From Membranihabitans marinus (lineage in GTDB: Bacteria; Bacteroidota; Bacteroidia; Chitinophagales; Saprospiraceae), in NCBI RefSeq assembly GCF_019802045.1, contig NZ_JAHVHU010000019.1:25710-89709 (forward strand): a DNA stretch of 64,000 bases, written 5' to 3'. Made by a program: the position numbers and the translations under genes. Shown here one piece after another: positions 19,647 to 29,255 of the stretch. Position 1 is the first letter of the stretch. The number at the start of each line of letters is the position of its first letter. The notes beneath the pieces were generated by a model that worked only from the letters and a program-made list of their open reading frames with translations, had not been told where the DNA came from and searched no databases.

Positions 19647-20894
19647 ATGGAAGATCAAGTAAAATGTTCATTTTGCGGACGTACTAAAAAGGATGCTCTG
19701 GTACTTATCGCTGGAATCAACGGACATATATGTGAGTTGTGTGTAGAACAGGCGCACGATATCATCCATTCCGAACTGGAAGACTCCAAGTCGGACGACA
19801 CCTCCGTAAAATCATACGGCCAACTTCCGGCTGGGATGACACCCAAATCGATCAAATCATTCCTGGATGATTATGTCATCGGTCAGGATAGTGCTAAAAA
19901 ATATTTGTCCGTCGCCGTTTACAATCACTACAAACGGATCTCTCAAAAAATGATAAACAAAGATGATATTGAAATCGAAAAAAGCAATATCCTCTTTGTC
20001 GGACGAACGGGTACCGGAAAGACACTGATGGCCAAGACCATCGCCAAATTACTGAATGTACCTTTTACGATCGTCGATGCTACCGTGTTTACAGAATCGG
20101 GGTATGTCGGGGAAGATGTGGAAAGCATTTTATCTCGATTACTGCAGGTCTGTGACTACGATGTGGAAGCGGCTGAAAAAGGGATTGTTTATATCGATGA
20201 ACTTGATAAAATTGCCCGGAAAAACGACAACCCGTCCATTACGAGAGATGTATCAGGCGAAGGCGTCCAACAGGGCATGCTTAAGCTTCTGGAAGGTGCT
20301 GAAGTGAATGTGCCACCCTATGGAGGACGAAAGCATCCGGAACAGCGAATGATTACGATCAATACGGAGAAAATTTTATTTATCTGTGGTGGTGCTTTTG
20401 ATGGGGTCGAAAAGATTATATCACGGCGTATGAATACATCTGTGATCGGATACAAGTCCAAAGATCAAGCCATGAGAAATAACGAAAATATCCTGGAATA
20501 TGTAAACCACCACGACTTGAAGCAATTTGGGTTAATCCCGGAGTTGCTGGGGCGAATTCCGGTACTGACCTATCTGAACCCACTGGATCTTGATGCATTA
20601 GTTGCTATTCTCACAGAGCCTAAAAATGCATTGATCAAACAATATCAGAAATTATTTGAATTGGAAGGCGTGGAACTGGTTGTCACGGAAGATGCGGTTC
20701 AGTTCATCGCAGAAAAAGCCCTGGATTATAAATTGGGGGCGCGTGGTTTGCGGAGTATATGTGAAGCGATCATAACCGACGCCATGTATGAAATGCCATC
20801 CCAGGAAGATGTTGATAAGTTGGTCATTGACCGGGCATATGCTGAACGTGAATTTGACAAATCAAAAATAAAAAAACTGGGTGAAGCAGCCTGA
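19647..20894 (+). CDS. clpX: ATP-dependent Clp protease ATP-binding subunit ClpX
   Basis: 415 residues. N-terminal zinc finger with C7, C10, C29, C32 (CSFC...CELC). AAA+ core with Walker A GRTGTGKT, Walker [12 protein letters not shown], the pore loop [10 protein letters not shown], an RKH-like loop GGRKHPEQR and sensor/arginine region LGARGLRS. It unfolds tagged substrates and feeds them to ClpP. It follows clpP on the same strand with a 142-bp spacer containing a hairpin, and is followed by a terminator. Confidence 0.97.
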   Translation: MEDQVKCSFCGRTKKDALVLIAGINGHICELCVEQAHDIIHSELEDSKSDDTSVKSYGQLPAGMTPKSIKSFLDDYVIGQDSAKKYLSVAVYNHYKRISQKMINKDDIEIEKSNILFVGRTGTGKTLMAKTIAKLLNVPFTIVDATVFTESGYVGEDVESILSRLLQVCDYDVEAAEKGIVYIDELDKIARKNDNPSITRDVSGEGVQQGMLKLLEGAEVNVPPYGGRKHPEQRMITINTEKILFICGGAFDGVEKIISRRMNTSVIGYKSKDQAMRNNENILEYVNHHDLKQFGLIPELLGRIPVLTYLNPLDLDALVAILTEPKNALIKQYQKLFELEGVELVVTEDAVQFIAEKALDYKLGARGLRSICEAIITDAMYEMPSQEDVDKLVIDRAYAEREFDKSKIKKLGEAA

Positions 20895-20943
20895 GTAAAT
20901 AATTAAGTGGTATATTAGCACTGAAATTAACAAAAAGATGGGT

Positions 20944-20981
20944 AAGCCGGATGTCGTCAGATGTCCGGCTTTCTTTTTTTG
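20944..20981 (+). terminator. Rho-independent terminator after clpX
   Basis: AAGCCGGA, a 12-nt loop, TCCGGCTT, then TCTTTTTTT. Located 49 bp after the clpX stop. Confidence 0.85.
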
Positions 20982-21100
20982 TGCCTGGATGCCGGACCGG
21001 CTGCTGATTCATCAGTCAATAACTTATGGAATCAGCCCCTGAGTGTTATATATTATAAACTATAATTTTTATCTTCACCTGCCAAAATTATACGGATCCG

Positions 21101-21745
21101 ATGCCTGAATTGTCAAAGCGTAAAAAAGATAAAATATTCGAAGAAGAACTTTTGCCGAATATTGATGCACTTCATACGTTTGCCTATCATCTGTCTTTTA
21201 ATGATGATGATGCGAAAGATTTGGTTCAGGAATCGTTTTTAAAAGCCTATCGCGCACTAGATTCCTACGAACCTGGAACTAATGCGAAGGCCTGGTTGTT
21301 CAAAATTCTGAAGAACGCTTATATCAACGAGTACCGTAAAAAAGTTCGGCGGCCCACAAAAGTTGATTATGAGGATTACATCGGGTATCAGGATCGGGAA
21401 GATCAGGCAAGCATTGAGTTTCTGGATTTGCGGGAAGAGATCTTCGACAATCTGATCGGTGATGAAGTTACTTCGGCTGTAAATTCACTGCCGGTGGATT
21501 TTCGAGCGGTTATCCTCCTGTGCGATGTGGAAGGATTTACCTACGAAGAGATATCAAGAATTATTGATATTCCCATTGGTACAGTGCGGAGCAGGCTACA
21601 TCGGGCACGGAATATGCTCAAAGAAAAATTGGCGTCCTACGCCCGTCGGATGGGGTATGAGGATAAGCGGGGCCAACGGAAGATCGAGAATGCCCTGGAA
21701 AGAGAACACCGGGCAGGTGATGAGGTGTCTACCGAGGAAGAGTGA
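21101..21745 (+). CDS. ECF RNA polymerase sigma factor
   Basis: 214 residues. Sigma region 2 is shown by DAKDLVQESFLKAYRALDSY and NAKAWLFKILKNAYINEYRK; region 4 by FRAVILLCDVEGFTYEEISR and PIGTVRSRLHRARNML. The C-terminal 30 residues are a charged extension beyond the sigma4 domain. It probably directs an extracytoplasmic-function regulon. A 77-codon gene 38 bp downstream is likely its partner. Regulon and signal are not evident. Confidence 0.92.
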   Translation: MPELSKRKKDKIFEEELLPNIDALHTFAYHLSFNDDDAKDLVQESFLKAYRALDSYEPGTNAKAWLFKILKNAYINEYRKKVRRPTKVDYEDYIGYQDREDQASIEFLDLREEIFDNLIGDEVTSAVNSLPVDFRAVILLCDVEGFTYEEISRIIDIPIGTVRSRLHRARNMLKEKLASYARRMGYEDKRGQRKIENALEREHRAGDEVSTEEE

Positions 21746-21783
21746 GAATCATGGTTAAAAGAAAGAAATAAAACAATTGAATA

Positions 21784-22017
21784 ATGGATAATGGCAACCT
21801 TCCGAAAAGCAAGGTTCAGGAACAAATTTCTCTTTATTTGGATAATGCGCTTGATCCGGACCAAAAACAAGAATTTCAACATCAGATTCAAGAGGATCCT
21901 GCCCTGAGCAAAGCTGTGGAAAAAGAAAAACACTTTCGGTCTTTAATCCGAAACAAGCTCGACCGCCCCAAACTCGAACCAGACTTTGTCCAGTTTATTA
22001 AGAATAATATCCACTAA
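21784..22017 (+). CDS. Small putative soluble anti-sigma factor
   Basis: 77 residues, highly charged, with no membrane segment and no HxxxCxxC zinc motif. QISLYLDNALDPDQKQEFQH followed by DPALSKAVEKEKHF matches in pattern the first helices of anti-sigma factor N-terminal domains (xLxLYLDGELxxxExxxFExHL), with the usual zinc cysteines absent. Position directly after an ECF sigma gene on the same strand is the main argument. If correct, it is a minimal cytoplasmic sigma-binding domain; a different regulatory role cannot be excluded. Confidence 0.6.
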   Translation: MDNGNLPKSKVQEQISLYLDNALDPDQKQEFQHQIQEDPALSKAVEKEKHFRSLIRNKLDRPKLEPDFVQFIKNNIH

Positions 22018-22107
22018 CCCGAACTTATTCTACATCACATTTAATCTTTTATTTACAGGGTCGATAACAGCTGCTCTACTTGCTCTTTGGGGTAAATCTT
22101 CTTCACC

Positions 22108-22233
22108 TAGCCCGCAAAAGTCAAACGTCACCCAACATTGGGCTATGAAATATGCCCAATTTTGGAATTTAAGCAATTGATGCACTGCATATCATGGATC
22201 ATAATAGATTGACGTAGTGAATAAAGCGGGCTA
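22108..22233 (+). repeat. 126-bp structured interspersed repeat, copy B
   Basis: Begins TAGCCCGC and ends GCGGGCTA, a perfect 8-bp terminal inverted repeat that extends to 9 bp with the flanking C and G. Hairpin 1 is CCAACATTGGGC, 10 nt, GCCCAATTTTGG (one mismatch). The copy lies in the 424-bp gap between the putative anti-sigma gene and the convergent polyferredoxin gene. The remaining gap sequence holds no gene I can support. Confidence 0.9.
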
Positions 22234-22441
22234 GAAATGGAGGTTTGAATCAGCTCCAGAAAGTATATTGTAAGGCGTTTTGCTCTTAGTGTGTTTCTTT
22301 TCTTATCGGCTAAACCCATATTGGGAGGATATCTAACACTCTGGGCTAAAGCACGGGGACAAAACAGCTTTCTAAAGACTTCCGGAGTATACACAAGACT
22401 TTCGAATGATATTTATCCGGCCCGTGACAAAGAAATCATTG

Positions 22442-23836
22442 CTACTCTGAATAATGTACATCTTCCGTCACCACCTCTGCGCGCAATCTTTGCGCCCGTC
22501 CAAATATGTCTTTTTTATTTTCCAGCCGGAGTACGCCACGCGGACATACAGCTGCACATACCCCACACCCCACACAGGAGGCACGAACCACATCCTGACC
22601 ACGCTGTGCATACCATCGGACATCAATTCCCATTTCACAATACGTGGAACAATTCCCGCAAGAGATGCATTGGCCGCTGTTGGATGTAATACGGAATCTG
22701 GAAAAATATTTTTGCTGGATGCCCAAGATGGCCGCCATTGGACAGCCGTACCGACACCATACGCGATTGCCCAGCAACGGATAAAAACCGACGCCAATCA
22801 CACCGCTGAAGGTGGCACCGATCAGAAATCCATACCAGGCTCTGATCTGATATGTATCGAGAAATAAAATCTGGCTCTTGCCGCTAAAAAAAGTATATAG
22901 AACCAAACCCGTCATAATGACTACAAAGACCAACACCGAATGAATCAGGTAACGTTCGATCTGCCAGGCTTTAAGGGACTTATCGGAGAGATGTCGAAAT
23001 GGATCTCCGGCCGTCTCAGCGAGTCCGCCGCAACCACATACCCACGAACAATACCATCGTTTTCCGTAATAGTAGGTCAATATGGGTGTGATCACAAAAG
23101 TCAACATGATTCCCCACACCAGCGTAAACATACCGAGCTTTCCACCCTCCAACATGCCATTCAAGTTCCATTCATAATAAAAAGAATAATGTAGGGGCCA
23201 GATGTTTTTAAAATCTTTGTTGTAGTACGGCGTGGAAGCATTGAGCCCCTCCAGTATTTCCGGAAGAAGAAAAGCAAAAACCAATTGGAAAAACATGACC
23301 GACAGCGTGCGAATCGTATGATAGCGACTGTGTCGGTATTTTAGTAAAAATTTTATTCCAAAAAACAAAATAGCAAAAGTGTATAGCACCCCATATACGA
23401 ACCATTGAGAAGAAGGCTGACCTTTGAGCGCCTGACTCAGTGGATCAAAAAAGTGGACAATTCCTGTATTTGGTCCATCCTCGTGCAGTCCCAACACCTG
23501 GGGATACCAATATAAAAGAACATAAAAAGCGGTGAGAACTACCCCCAGTACCCAGCCTAAAAGCCCCCGATTGACCAGTGAATCGAACCAGACCCCATCG
23601 TTTTTTATACCGGGTTCGGTATTCTTATACAATTCTACAGAATACCAGGTCACACCGATGGCCATCAAGGTCAGCGAACCATACAAGTACAATGGTTGGT
23701 ATAGAGCCTGGGTAAGGTTGAACAAAGAAATAACCATAAACAGTAAACCTACTCCTCCCAGTGCAACGGCGGTTTTTTGCTGCCAGGTGACAAAATGAGG
23801 ATTTGGGTTGGCTAGAGAAATGTTCGAATATTTCAT
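22442..23836 (-). CDS. Membrane polyferredoxin, NosR/NapH-like 4Fe-4S protein
   Basis: 464 residues. Several membrane segments in the first 240 residues lead into a NapH/NosR-type core with CSWVCGCGGLAET and WCRYGCPMAAILG, whose paired cysteines flank further membrane helices. Two C-terminal ferredoxin clusters follow: CISCGNCSTYCEMGID and CVGCGVCAAVCPRGVL. It should carry electrons through or at the inner membrane. The start overlaps the stop of the upstream flavoprotein gene (4-bp ATGA), so the two form one unit. Its partner oxidase or reductase is not adjacent; the nos cluster 32 kb away lacks a nosR and is one candidate. Confidence 0.8.
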   Translation of the reverse strand: MKYSNISLANPNPHFVTWQQKTAVALGGVGLLFMVISLFNLTQALYQPLYLYGSLTLMAIGVTWYSVELYKNTEPGIKNDGVWFDSLVNRGLLGWVLGVVLTAFYVLLYWYPQVLGLHEDGPNTGIVHFFDPLSQALKGQPSSQWFVYGVLYTFAILFFGIKFLLKYRHSRYHTIRTLSVMFFQLVFAFLLPEILEGLNASTPYYNKDFKNIWPLHYSFYYEWNLNGMLEGGKLGMFTLVWGIMLTFVITPILTYYYGKRWYCSWVCGCGGLAETAGDPFRHLSDKSLKAWQIERYLIHSVLVFVVIMTGLVLYTFFSGKSQILFLDTYQIRAWYGFLIGATFSGVIGVGFYPLLGNRVWCRYGCPMAAILGIQQKYFSRFRITSNSGQCISCGNCSTYCEMGIDVRWYAQRGQDVVRASCVGCGVCAAVCPRGVLRLENKKDIFGRAQRLRAEVVTEDVHYSE

Positions 23837-25155
23837 GCGATGCGGCTATTTTGGCGTTTAGCGAATTGCTGCTTGATTTCGGGGTAATATTTTTTATGAA
23901 GTTCAGGATCAAAATGGGCGTGTCTCATTTCCTGTACCACATGATCGATGGTCGCACCTCGTTCAATCCATTGGGTGCAGACATCCATTTTCCAGCGAAT
24001 ACCCAAAACATTCAAACCGATAATTTGACGAGTCTCAGTATGATAAACCATTCTCAGAGCGGCATCTTTGGTGGCGTGTTGCCAAAAAAAACTCTCGAAT
24101 GGTGGACCGATGACCGGGGGTACTTCCCCGTAGACCTGGTACTCGAGATTGATGAACTTTGCGGAATTAAACCAGGTGCCGGGTTGATATTTGACCCGGT
24201 GCCCTGTCAGTGTATGCGCTATGGTTTCTCCCATAATCCGACCAACGTACCAGACCGCTTCAATGGGTTGGCGTCCCGGCGGTGGGTTGCGCAGTTGTGC
24301 ACAATCTCCTATTGCATAAACATGTGGGACATTGGTCGCCAGGTATTCATCCACTAAAATGCCCCGGTCGGTCTCCAGTGGAGTATTCGAATCCAGCCAC
24401 TTTATATTGGGGTGTACACCTGCTGTCAAACCCACAAATTGACACGGTAGAACCAGCCCGGAGGTGGTGCGTACTTCAGTCACTTTGCCCGATGCGTTTC
24501 CTCCGATTTCACCGAGTTCGGTGTTTAAGTGTAATTTTATGCCGATGCGCTGGATTTGATCATTGACCATCTGCGCTTCATCCGGCGGCAGAACATTGTC
24601 CCAATAATTTTCTTCACGCACCAACATAGTTACCTCTTTGTCCCGGCTGTGCAACATTTCTGCCAACTCTATCCCGATGAGCCCGCCACCTACAATGACG
24701 GCCTGTTCTATTTCTTCACTGATGGCTTCCAGGCGTTCGAGGTCCTGATAGGAATACAGCCCAAATACGTTTGATAGGTCTTGGCCGGGCCAGCCAAATT
24801 TATTGGGGCATGACCCTGTTGCAATGACAAGTTCATCATACCTCATCCGAGTCGACTCTTCGTTCGTGGTGTGTGGCCCTGCCGGTATCAGATGAAGCGA
24901 TTTTTTATCAAAATCTATATGGGTTACTTCGGCCCGGCGGAGCTCTATGTTGTTTTTTTTCCAAAACCAATCCTCATAAGGCTTTGTATCCTGATACCGC
25001 ATATGTCCCATGTAGATATACATCAGTGCCGTACGGGAAAAGAAATAATCCGTTTCCTTGGAGATAACAATGATGGTGGATTGTGACCGCTTACGTATAT
25101 GTCGCGCAGCAGTAATACCGCTGATTCCATTCCCGATAATGACTATTTTTTGCAT
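23833..25155 (-). CDS. FAD-dependent NAD(P)H oxidoreductase
   Basis: 440 residues, pyridine nucleotide-disulfide oxidoreductase fold. An FAD-binding Rossmann motif stands at the N-terminus (IIGNGISGITAARHI), a second NAD-binding motif follows (VIVGGGLIGIELAEML), and the FAD signature VYAIGDCAQL is present. There is no redox CxxC, so it resembles ferredoxin/rubredoxin reductases and the flavoprotein part of NADH-nitrite reductases. It probably passes electrons from NAD(P)H to the polyferredoxin encoded immediately after it, with which it overlaps by 4 bp. Confidence 0.82.
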   Translation of the reverse strand: MQKIVIIGNGISGITAARHIRKRSQSTIIVISKETDYFFSRTALMYIYMGHMRYQDTKPYEDWFWKKNNIELRRAEVTHIDFDKKSLHLIPAGPHTTNEESTRMRYDELVIATGSCPNKFGWPGQDLSNVFGLYSYQDLERLEAISEEIEQAVIVGGGLIGIELAEMLHSRDKEVTMLVREENYWDNVLPPDEAQMVNDQIQRIGIKLHLNTELGEIGGNASGKVTEVRTTSGLVLPCQFVGLTAGVHPNIKWLDSNTPLETDRGILVDEYLATNVPHVYAIGDCAQLRNPPPGRQPIEAVWYVGRIMGETIAHTLTGHRVKYQPGTWFNSAKFINLEYQVYGEVPPVIGPPFESFFWQHATKDAALRMVYHTETRQIIGLNVLGIRWKMDVCTQWIERGATIDHVVQEMRHAHFDPELHKKYYPEIKQQFAKRQNSRIA

Positions 25156-25192
25156 TTTCTCCGTTTAGCGATCATATTATGGAAAATATTAA

Positions 25193-25243
25193 TATATTTG
25201 TCGTGATGACAAGGAAATATATGCGTCCTTATTGTCATGAAAC
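25193..25243 (+). promoter_or_regulatory. Possible promoter with overlapping inverted repeats
   Basis: TATATTTG at 25193-25200 matches the -7 consensus, but no clear -33 is seen. Around it are TTGTC-N5-GACAA (25198-25212) and the interrupted pair TGACAAGGA / TCCTTATTGTCA (25207-25237). The site lies between the divergent flavoprotein and T9SS cargo genes. Confidence 0.35.
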
Positions 25244-25313
25244 CGTTAAAATTCTCAAAATTCCGGGTCGTGCGGGTAAAAATTAGTACATTTAATTCAA
25301 TTAAGGCAATTTC

Positions 25314-25988
25314 ATGAAGAAAACTTTACTTATCACATTCTTTACGCTGATGATTACTGTGTTGTTTTCACAAACAGGGTTTTCCGTGTATCCAATGGAT
25401 GCATCAATCGATGTTGAAAACCCGGATAGCGAATACGTAACCCAGGGGTATGTGGTCAATGAAAGCGATGCAGAACTGACCTTGAAGTGGGTCAAAAAAG
25501 CTCAGTCAAAGCCTGAAATGGCTGAGGCTGCCATCTGTGATAATGTGGTCTGCTGGAATCCTTCAAAGTTTGAAAGTGAATTCTCCATCGCAGCACGTGA
25601 TTCCAGTAATTTTGATTTTCATTATTATCCCAATGGACAAGCTGGAAGTGCTGTGTATAAGATCTCGGTTGCAGAGGTTGACCAGCTGGATAACAAAGCT
25701 GAAATGACTTTTACGATCAATGATGCGGCAACGACTTTAGCTCCCATGGCAGGCCAGGAAGAAGTGCGGATTTATCCGAATCCGGCCACGGAATATTTCT
25801 CCGTGGATGGTGTTGATAAATTGAAAGAAGTAATAGTGATCAATCTCGTGGGGCAGGAGGTAAAGCGATTCAAAGCTTCACACAAAGCGAAGTACAACGT
25901 TTCTGAATTAATACGGGGTTTGTATCTTATCAGACTGATCGATGATAAAGAGCAGGTGATCAAGACCGTTCGGTTGAGTAAGCGGTAA
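25314..25988 (+). CDS. Secreted protein with T9SS type A sorting domain
   Basis: 224 residues. A signal peptide (MKKTLLITFFTLMITVLFSQ) is followed by a beta-rich domain of about 110 residues with one close Cys pair (CDNVVC), then the C-terminal sorting domain (VRIYPNPATEYFSV, VINLVGQEVKRF, LIRGLYLIRL, KTVRLSKR). That ending directs passage through the type IX system and attachment to the cell surface. The central domain is not one I recognise; its length and Cys pair suggest a single Ig-like fold. Confidence 0.85.
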   Translation: MKKTLLITFFTLMITVLFSQTGFSVYPMDASIDVENPDSEYVTQGYVVNESDAELTLKWVKKAQSKPEMAEAAICDNVVCWNPSKFESEFSIAARDSSNFDFHYYPNGQAGSAVYKISVAEVDQLDNKAEMTFTINDAATTLAPMAGQEEVRIYPNPATEYFSVDGVDKLKEVIVINLVGQEVKRFKASHKAKYNVSELIRGLYLIRLIDDKEQVIKTVRLSKR

Positions 25989-26186
25989 GAACCGCGAAAG
26001 CCCATCCGGAGGTCTTCCGACAATTTCCAATCTATTTTTGCAAGCAGGATAAGAACCCAAACAGGTACTGTCTTTGGGTACCATTCAATCAACTATTGAA
26101 TTTGCAATGTTGTTCTTCTTTTAGTCGAGCGATTATCCGGGGCGATTATGCAGGAACCTGATATCTCCGAAGGGGGTGCATGGACT

Positions 26187-26312
26187 TATTCCGCAAAAGT
26201 CACACGTCATCCAAAAGTGGGGGATGTAATAGGGCCAATTTTGGAGTTTAAGCAATTGATCCACTGTATATTATGTATCGCAATAGATTGACGTGGTGAA
26301 TAAAGCGGATTA
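26187..26312 (+). repeat. 126-bp structured interspersed repeat, copy C
   Basis: Begins TATTCCGC and ends GCGGATTA. Relative to copy B the fourth terminal pair changes from C-G to T-A on both sides, keeping the pairing. By hand count it shares 105 of 126 positions with copy B. It lies in the 352-bp gap between the T9SS cargo gene and convergent plsC; nothing else is evident in that gap. Confidence 0.88.
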
Positions 26313-26340
26313 CATTGATCTGTAGCATTGGTGCTCAGGG

Positions 26341-27111
26341 TTAATCTACATCTTGATCTTGCGCACGCACCTGTCGCAGCTTCATAATTTGCTGATTGAT
26401 CGATTCTTTCGTTCGGTTCATCAGGGTGATGGGATCCGGGTCTGAAATCGGTTCACCCACAGATAGATAAATGGATCGATTCCGGGCGGTGATAAACTGA
26501 TACAAAAACTGGTCATACAGGGGACGATCTGACCAGTAATAGGTCTCATTGGGATATTCCATAGCTACCGGAATGACAGATCGCTGTGCCCGAACCGCGG
26601 ATTCAAAAGCTCCTTTTTTAAACGATCCCGTGCCCGGCCCTGTATGGGTGGTTCCTTCCGGATAAAGTAGTATGTCGGTTCCGTCACGCAGGCTTTCAAA
26701 AATGCGAAATTTCATTTTTTGCCGATCTTCTTTTTTGCCTCGGTCCAGCATCAGCACTTCGGTCAGGCGGGTTCCCCAGCCAATAATAGGATACCGGGAC
26801 ACTTCGGCTTTGGACACCGGATTGGCCACTAAATGGGAAAGAAATGCCACCGGATCATAAAAAGAACGGTGATTGCTGATGTATAAATAACACCCTTCCG
26901 GTGGGCGTTTGGCCAAAACGATCAGTCGGACACCCAAAATCCAGTTGGCGTGTTTGCAAAACCGCCGGCGAGCGAGGAATTTAATTTTTTGCTTGTTCTT
27001 TTCCGCTGCAAAAATCAATCGGATACTTAATACCACAATGGAAACCACCAATACTCCAAAAAATAATGTGAGTTTCAATCCGGCTATAAAATGGGTTGCG
27101 ATTCTGGACAA
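26341..27111 (-). CDS. 1-acyl-sn-glycerol-3-phosphate acyltransferase (PlsC-like)
   Basis: 256 residues. One or two N-terminal membrane segments are followed by the acyltransferase motifs: H81-RSFY-D86 (HX4D), LDRGKKEDR, YPEGTTHTG (substrate-binding EGT) and VIPVAMEY. It should acylate lysophosphatidate or a related lipid at the inner membrane. The start is a TTG at 27109-27111, as no in-frame ATG is available before the first membrane helix. It follows feoB by 28 bp on the same strand. Confidence 0.82.
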   Translation of the reverse strand: MSRIATHFIAGLKLTLFFGVLVVSIVVLSIRLIFAAEKNKQKIKFLARRRFCKHANWILGVRLIVLAKRPPEGCYLYISNHRSFYDPVAFLSHLVANPVSKAEVSRYPIIGWGTRLTEVLMLDRGKKEDRQKMKFRIFESLRDGTDILLYPEGTTHTGPGTGSFKKGAFESAVRAQRSVIPVAMEYPNETYYWSDRPLYDQFLYQFITARNRSIYLSVGEPISDPDPITLMNRTKESINQQIMKLRQVRAQDQDVD

Positions 27112-27139
27112 TGACGATTTATTTTCAGAATTTTATTTG

Positions 27140-29251
27140 CTAACTCAATATCTGGTAAATCAGAAAACTCGAAAAATAAGCTAAAAGAGTAAGATATACA
27201 AACTGGATCACTGGCCATTTCCAGCTCCCGGTTTCTTTTTTGACCACAGCCAGGGTGCTCATGCACTGCATGGCAAAGGCATAGAATAGCAATAGGGACC
27301 AGATGGTGGCCGGTGTGTACACCTTTTCACCGGTGTCTGAAAACGTGGATTTTTCCATGCTTTCCTGAATGCCTTTGATGTTTTCTTCTGAACCAATGCT
27401 GTAGATGGTTGCCATGGTACCCACGAACACCTCCCGCGCGGCAAAAGAAGTGATCAGTGAAATACCTATTTTCCAGTCAAATCCAATTGGCCGGATGACC
27501 GGTTCGATGGCATGGCCCAAAATACCGGCGTAGGAGTTTTCGATTTGATAGGTCGCCTTGAGATTCGCTGTTTCCTCCGGAGAAAGATTCTGACTGATGG
27601 ATTCCTGCTCTGCCTGTTGTGTGGCTTCGGCCATGCGGTCGGAAGGACCATAAGAAGCCAGAAACCACAATACAATACTGATTACAAAAATTACTTTCCC
27701 CGCTTCTATGACAAAGGTTTTGACCTTGTTGTAGACATTGAAGATGATCGTGCTCCAGTCCGGCCATTGATAATCCGGAAGCTCCATCATTAAAAAGCTT
27801 TCTGAAGGTGCTCTCAATATTTTTTTGAGAACCCATGCTACAGCCAGTGCCATAAAGCCACCCAGAAAATACATCAGTCCGAAGGCCAATCCCTGCAAAT
27901 TAAATATACCCCCAATTTTTTGATAGGGAACGACCATAGCAATCAACAGAGCATATACCGGGATTCGGGCAGAACAACTAATCAGGGGCGTGACCATGAT
28001 GGTGATCATGCGTTCTTTCCATCCGGCAATATTCCGGGTGCTCATGATTGCCGGTATGGCACAAGCTCCACCCGACACCAGAGCTACGACACTTCTCCCA
28101 TTCATGCCAAACTTTTGTAGTGTACTGTCCATCATGAAAACCACGCGTGCCATATACCCCGTCTGTTCCAAAATGCCGATCAGGAAAAACAATATGGCTA
28201 TTTGAGGAATAAACACGAGAATGCCACCAATGCCCGCCAGGATGCCCTCCGTCAATAAGTTGGTCATCCATCCAGATGGAAATGTGGCATAGATTATATT
28301 GTTTAGCGCTGCAAAACCATTTTCAATCCATGCCATGGGGTATTGGGCCCAGGCGAATATGGCCTGGAATATGAGGAGCATTAATCCAAAAAAAACCGCC
28401 GGACCCCACCAGCGGTGTGTCAAAATCCGATCCAGAAGATCTGTTCTGGAAGGGTCTGAAGTTATCAGAGGCTGTAGCTTGTGCAGGAAAGGTTCGATCA
28501 ACGCATAGCGCTTCATCGTATCCTGCACTTGTGCATTTAATATCTGCTGTTTACGGGTAGTTCCATTCGCTGTGTTTCGATCTTCTTTTTTGGATGTAAC
28601 TTCTTTCGTGGCATGAATATCTTTTACAAAAGTGATGTAATCGTAGCTTTTGGCCGTGAAAGCACCCGATCGGAAAGATAAATCCTGACTATTGAAAAAT
28701 GGGTCATCACGGTGTGACGGCAGGTTGAAATGATATGTTTCTATTTTCTTTTTTAGCCGATCAACACCGAGACCTTTTTTCGATGAAATGCTTACGACGG
28801 GTACGCCATATTTTTTGCTGAAAATTCGCTCTAGTTCGACCGGGTCAGTCTGGATCAGATCAGCCATGTTAAGACATAGAATCATGGGTTTGCCCATACT
28901 CAGCATCTGGGTGAAGAGCAGAAGCTGTTTGTCCAGTCTGGTGACGTCTGCTACATATACGAACAAAGTGTCTTGCCCATCTGCAGAGTTAATGATTTCA
29001 CGGGCGGCAATTTTTTCGTCTGTCGTAGTCGGGAATATGGAGTACGAACCCGGCAGATCGGTAATTTTGTACGATTTCCTATTCGACAGGATCATCCGGC
29101 CGGTCTTTTTATCGACCGTGACACCGGGGTAGTTACCGGTTTTTTGCCGCATGCCGGTCAGCCGGTTGAAGAGTGAACTCTTTCCGCTGTTGGGATTGCC
29201 CGCCAGAACGACCTGGCGCGTCGGGACCTGGATGGCTTTTTCTGTCATCAT
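27140..29251 (-). CDS. feoB: Ferrous iron transport protein B
   Basis: 703 residues. N-terminal G domain with G1 AGNPNSGKSS (from residue 17), the switch region GNYPGVTVDKKTG, G3 DLPGSYS and G4 LNMADL. A linker of about 100 residues (155-260) separates it from the membrane domain with the two Gate regions (LVSGGACAIPAIMSTRN and SFAAREVFVGTMATIY) typical of the Fe2+ pore. It takes up ferrous iron across the inner membrane. It starts 4 bp after feoA on the same strand. Confidence 0.96.
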   Translation of the reverse strand: MMTEKAIQVPTRQVVLAGNPNSGKSSLFNRLTGMRQKTGNYPGVTVDKKTGRMILSNRKSYKITDLPGSYSIFPTTTDEKIAAREIINSADGQDTLFVYVADVTRLDKQLLLFTQMLSMGKPMILCLNMADLIQTDPVELERIFSKKYGVPVVSISSKKGLGVDRLKKKIETYHFNLPSHRDDPFFNSQDLSFRSGAFTAKSYDYITFVKDIHATKEVTSKKEDRNTANGTTRKQQILNAQVQDTMKRYALIEPFLHKLQPLITSDPSRTDLLDRILTHRWWGPAVFFGLMLLIFQAIFAWAQYPMAWIENGFAALNNIIYATFPSGWMTNLLTEGILAGIGGILVFIPQIAILFFLIGILEQTGYMARVVFMMDSTLQKFGMNGRSVVALVSGGACAIPAIMSTRNIAGWKERMITIMVTPLISCSARIPVYALLIAMVVPYQKIGGIFNLQGLAFGLMYFLGGFMALAVAWVLKKILRAPSESFLMMELPDYQWPDWSTIIFNVYNKVKTFVIEAGKVIFVISIVLWFLASYGPSDRMAEATQQAEQESISQNLSPEETANLKATYQIENSYAGILGHAIEPVIRPIGFDWKIGISLITSFAAREVFVGTMATIYSIGSEENIKGIQESMEKSTFSDTGEKVYTPATIWSLLLFYAFAMQCMSTLAVVKKETGSWKWPVIQFVYLTLLAYFSSFLIYQILS

Positions 29252-29255
29252 CCGC

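Noticed and set aside
22143..22394. 83-codon minus-strand frame over copy B
   Set aside because: Also produced by the repeat; no gene-like composition beyond it.
22291..22689. 132-codon plus-strand frame
   Set aside because: Lies largely antisense to the polyferredoxin gene, whose 4Fe-4S motifs fix the true strand and frame.
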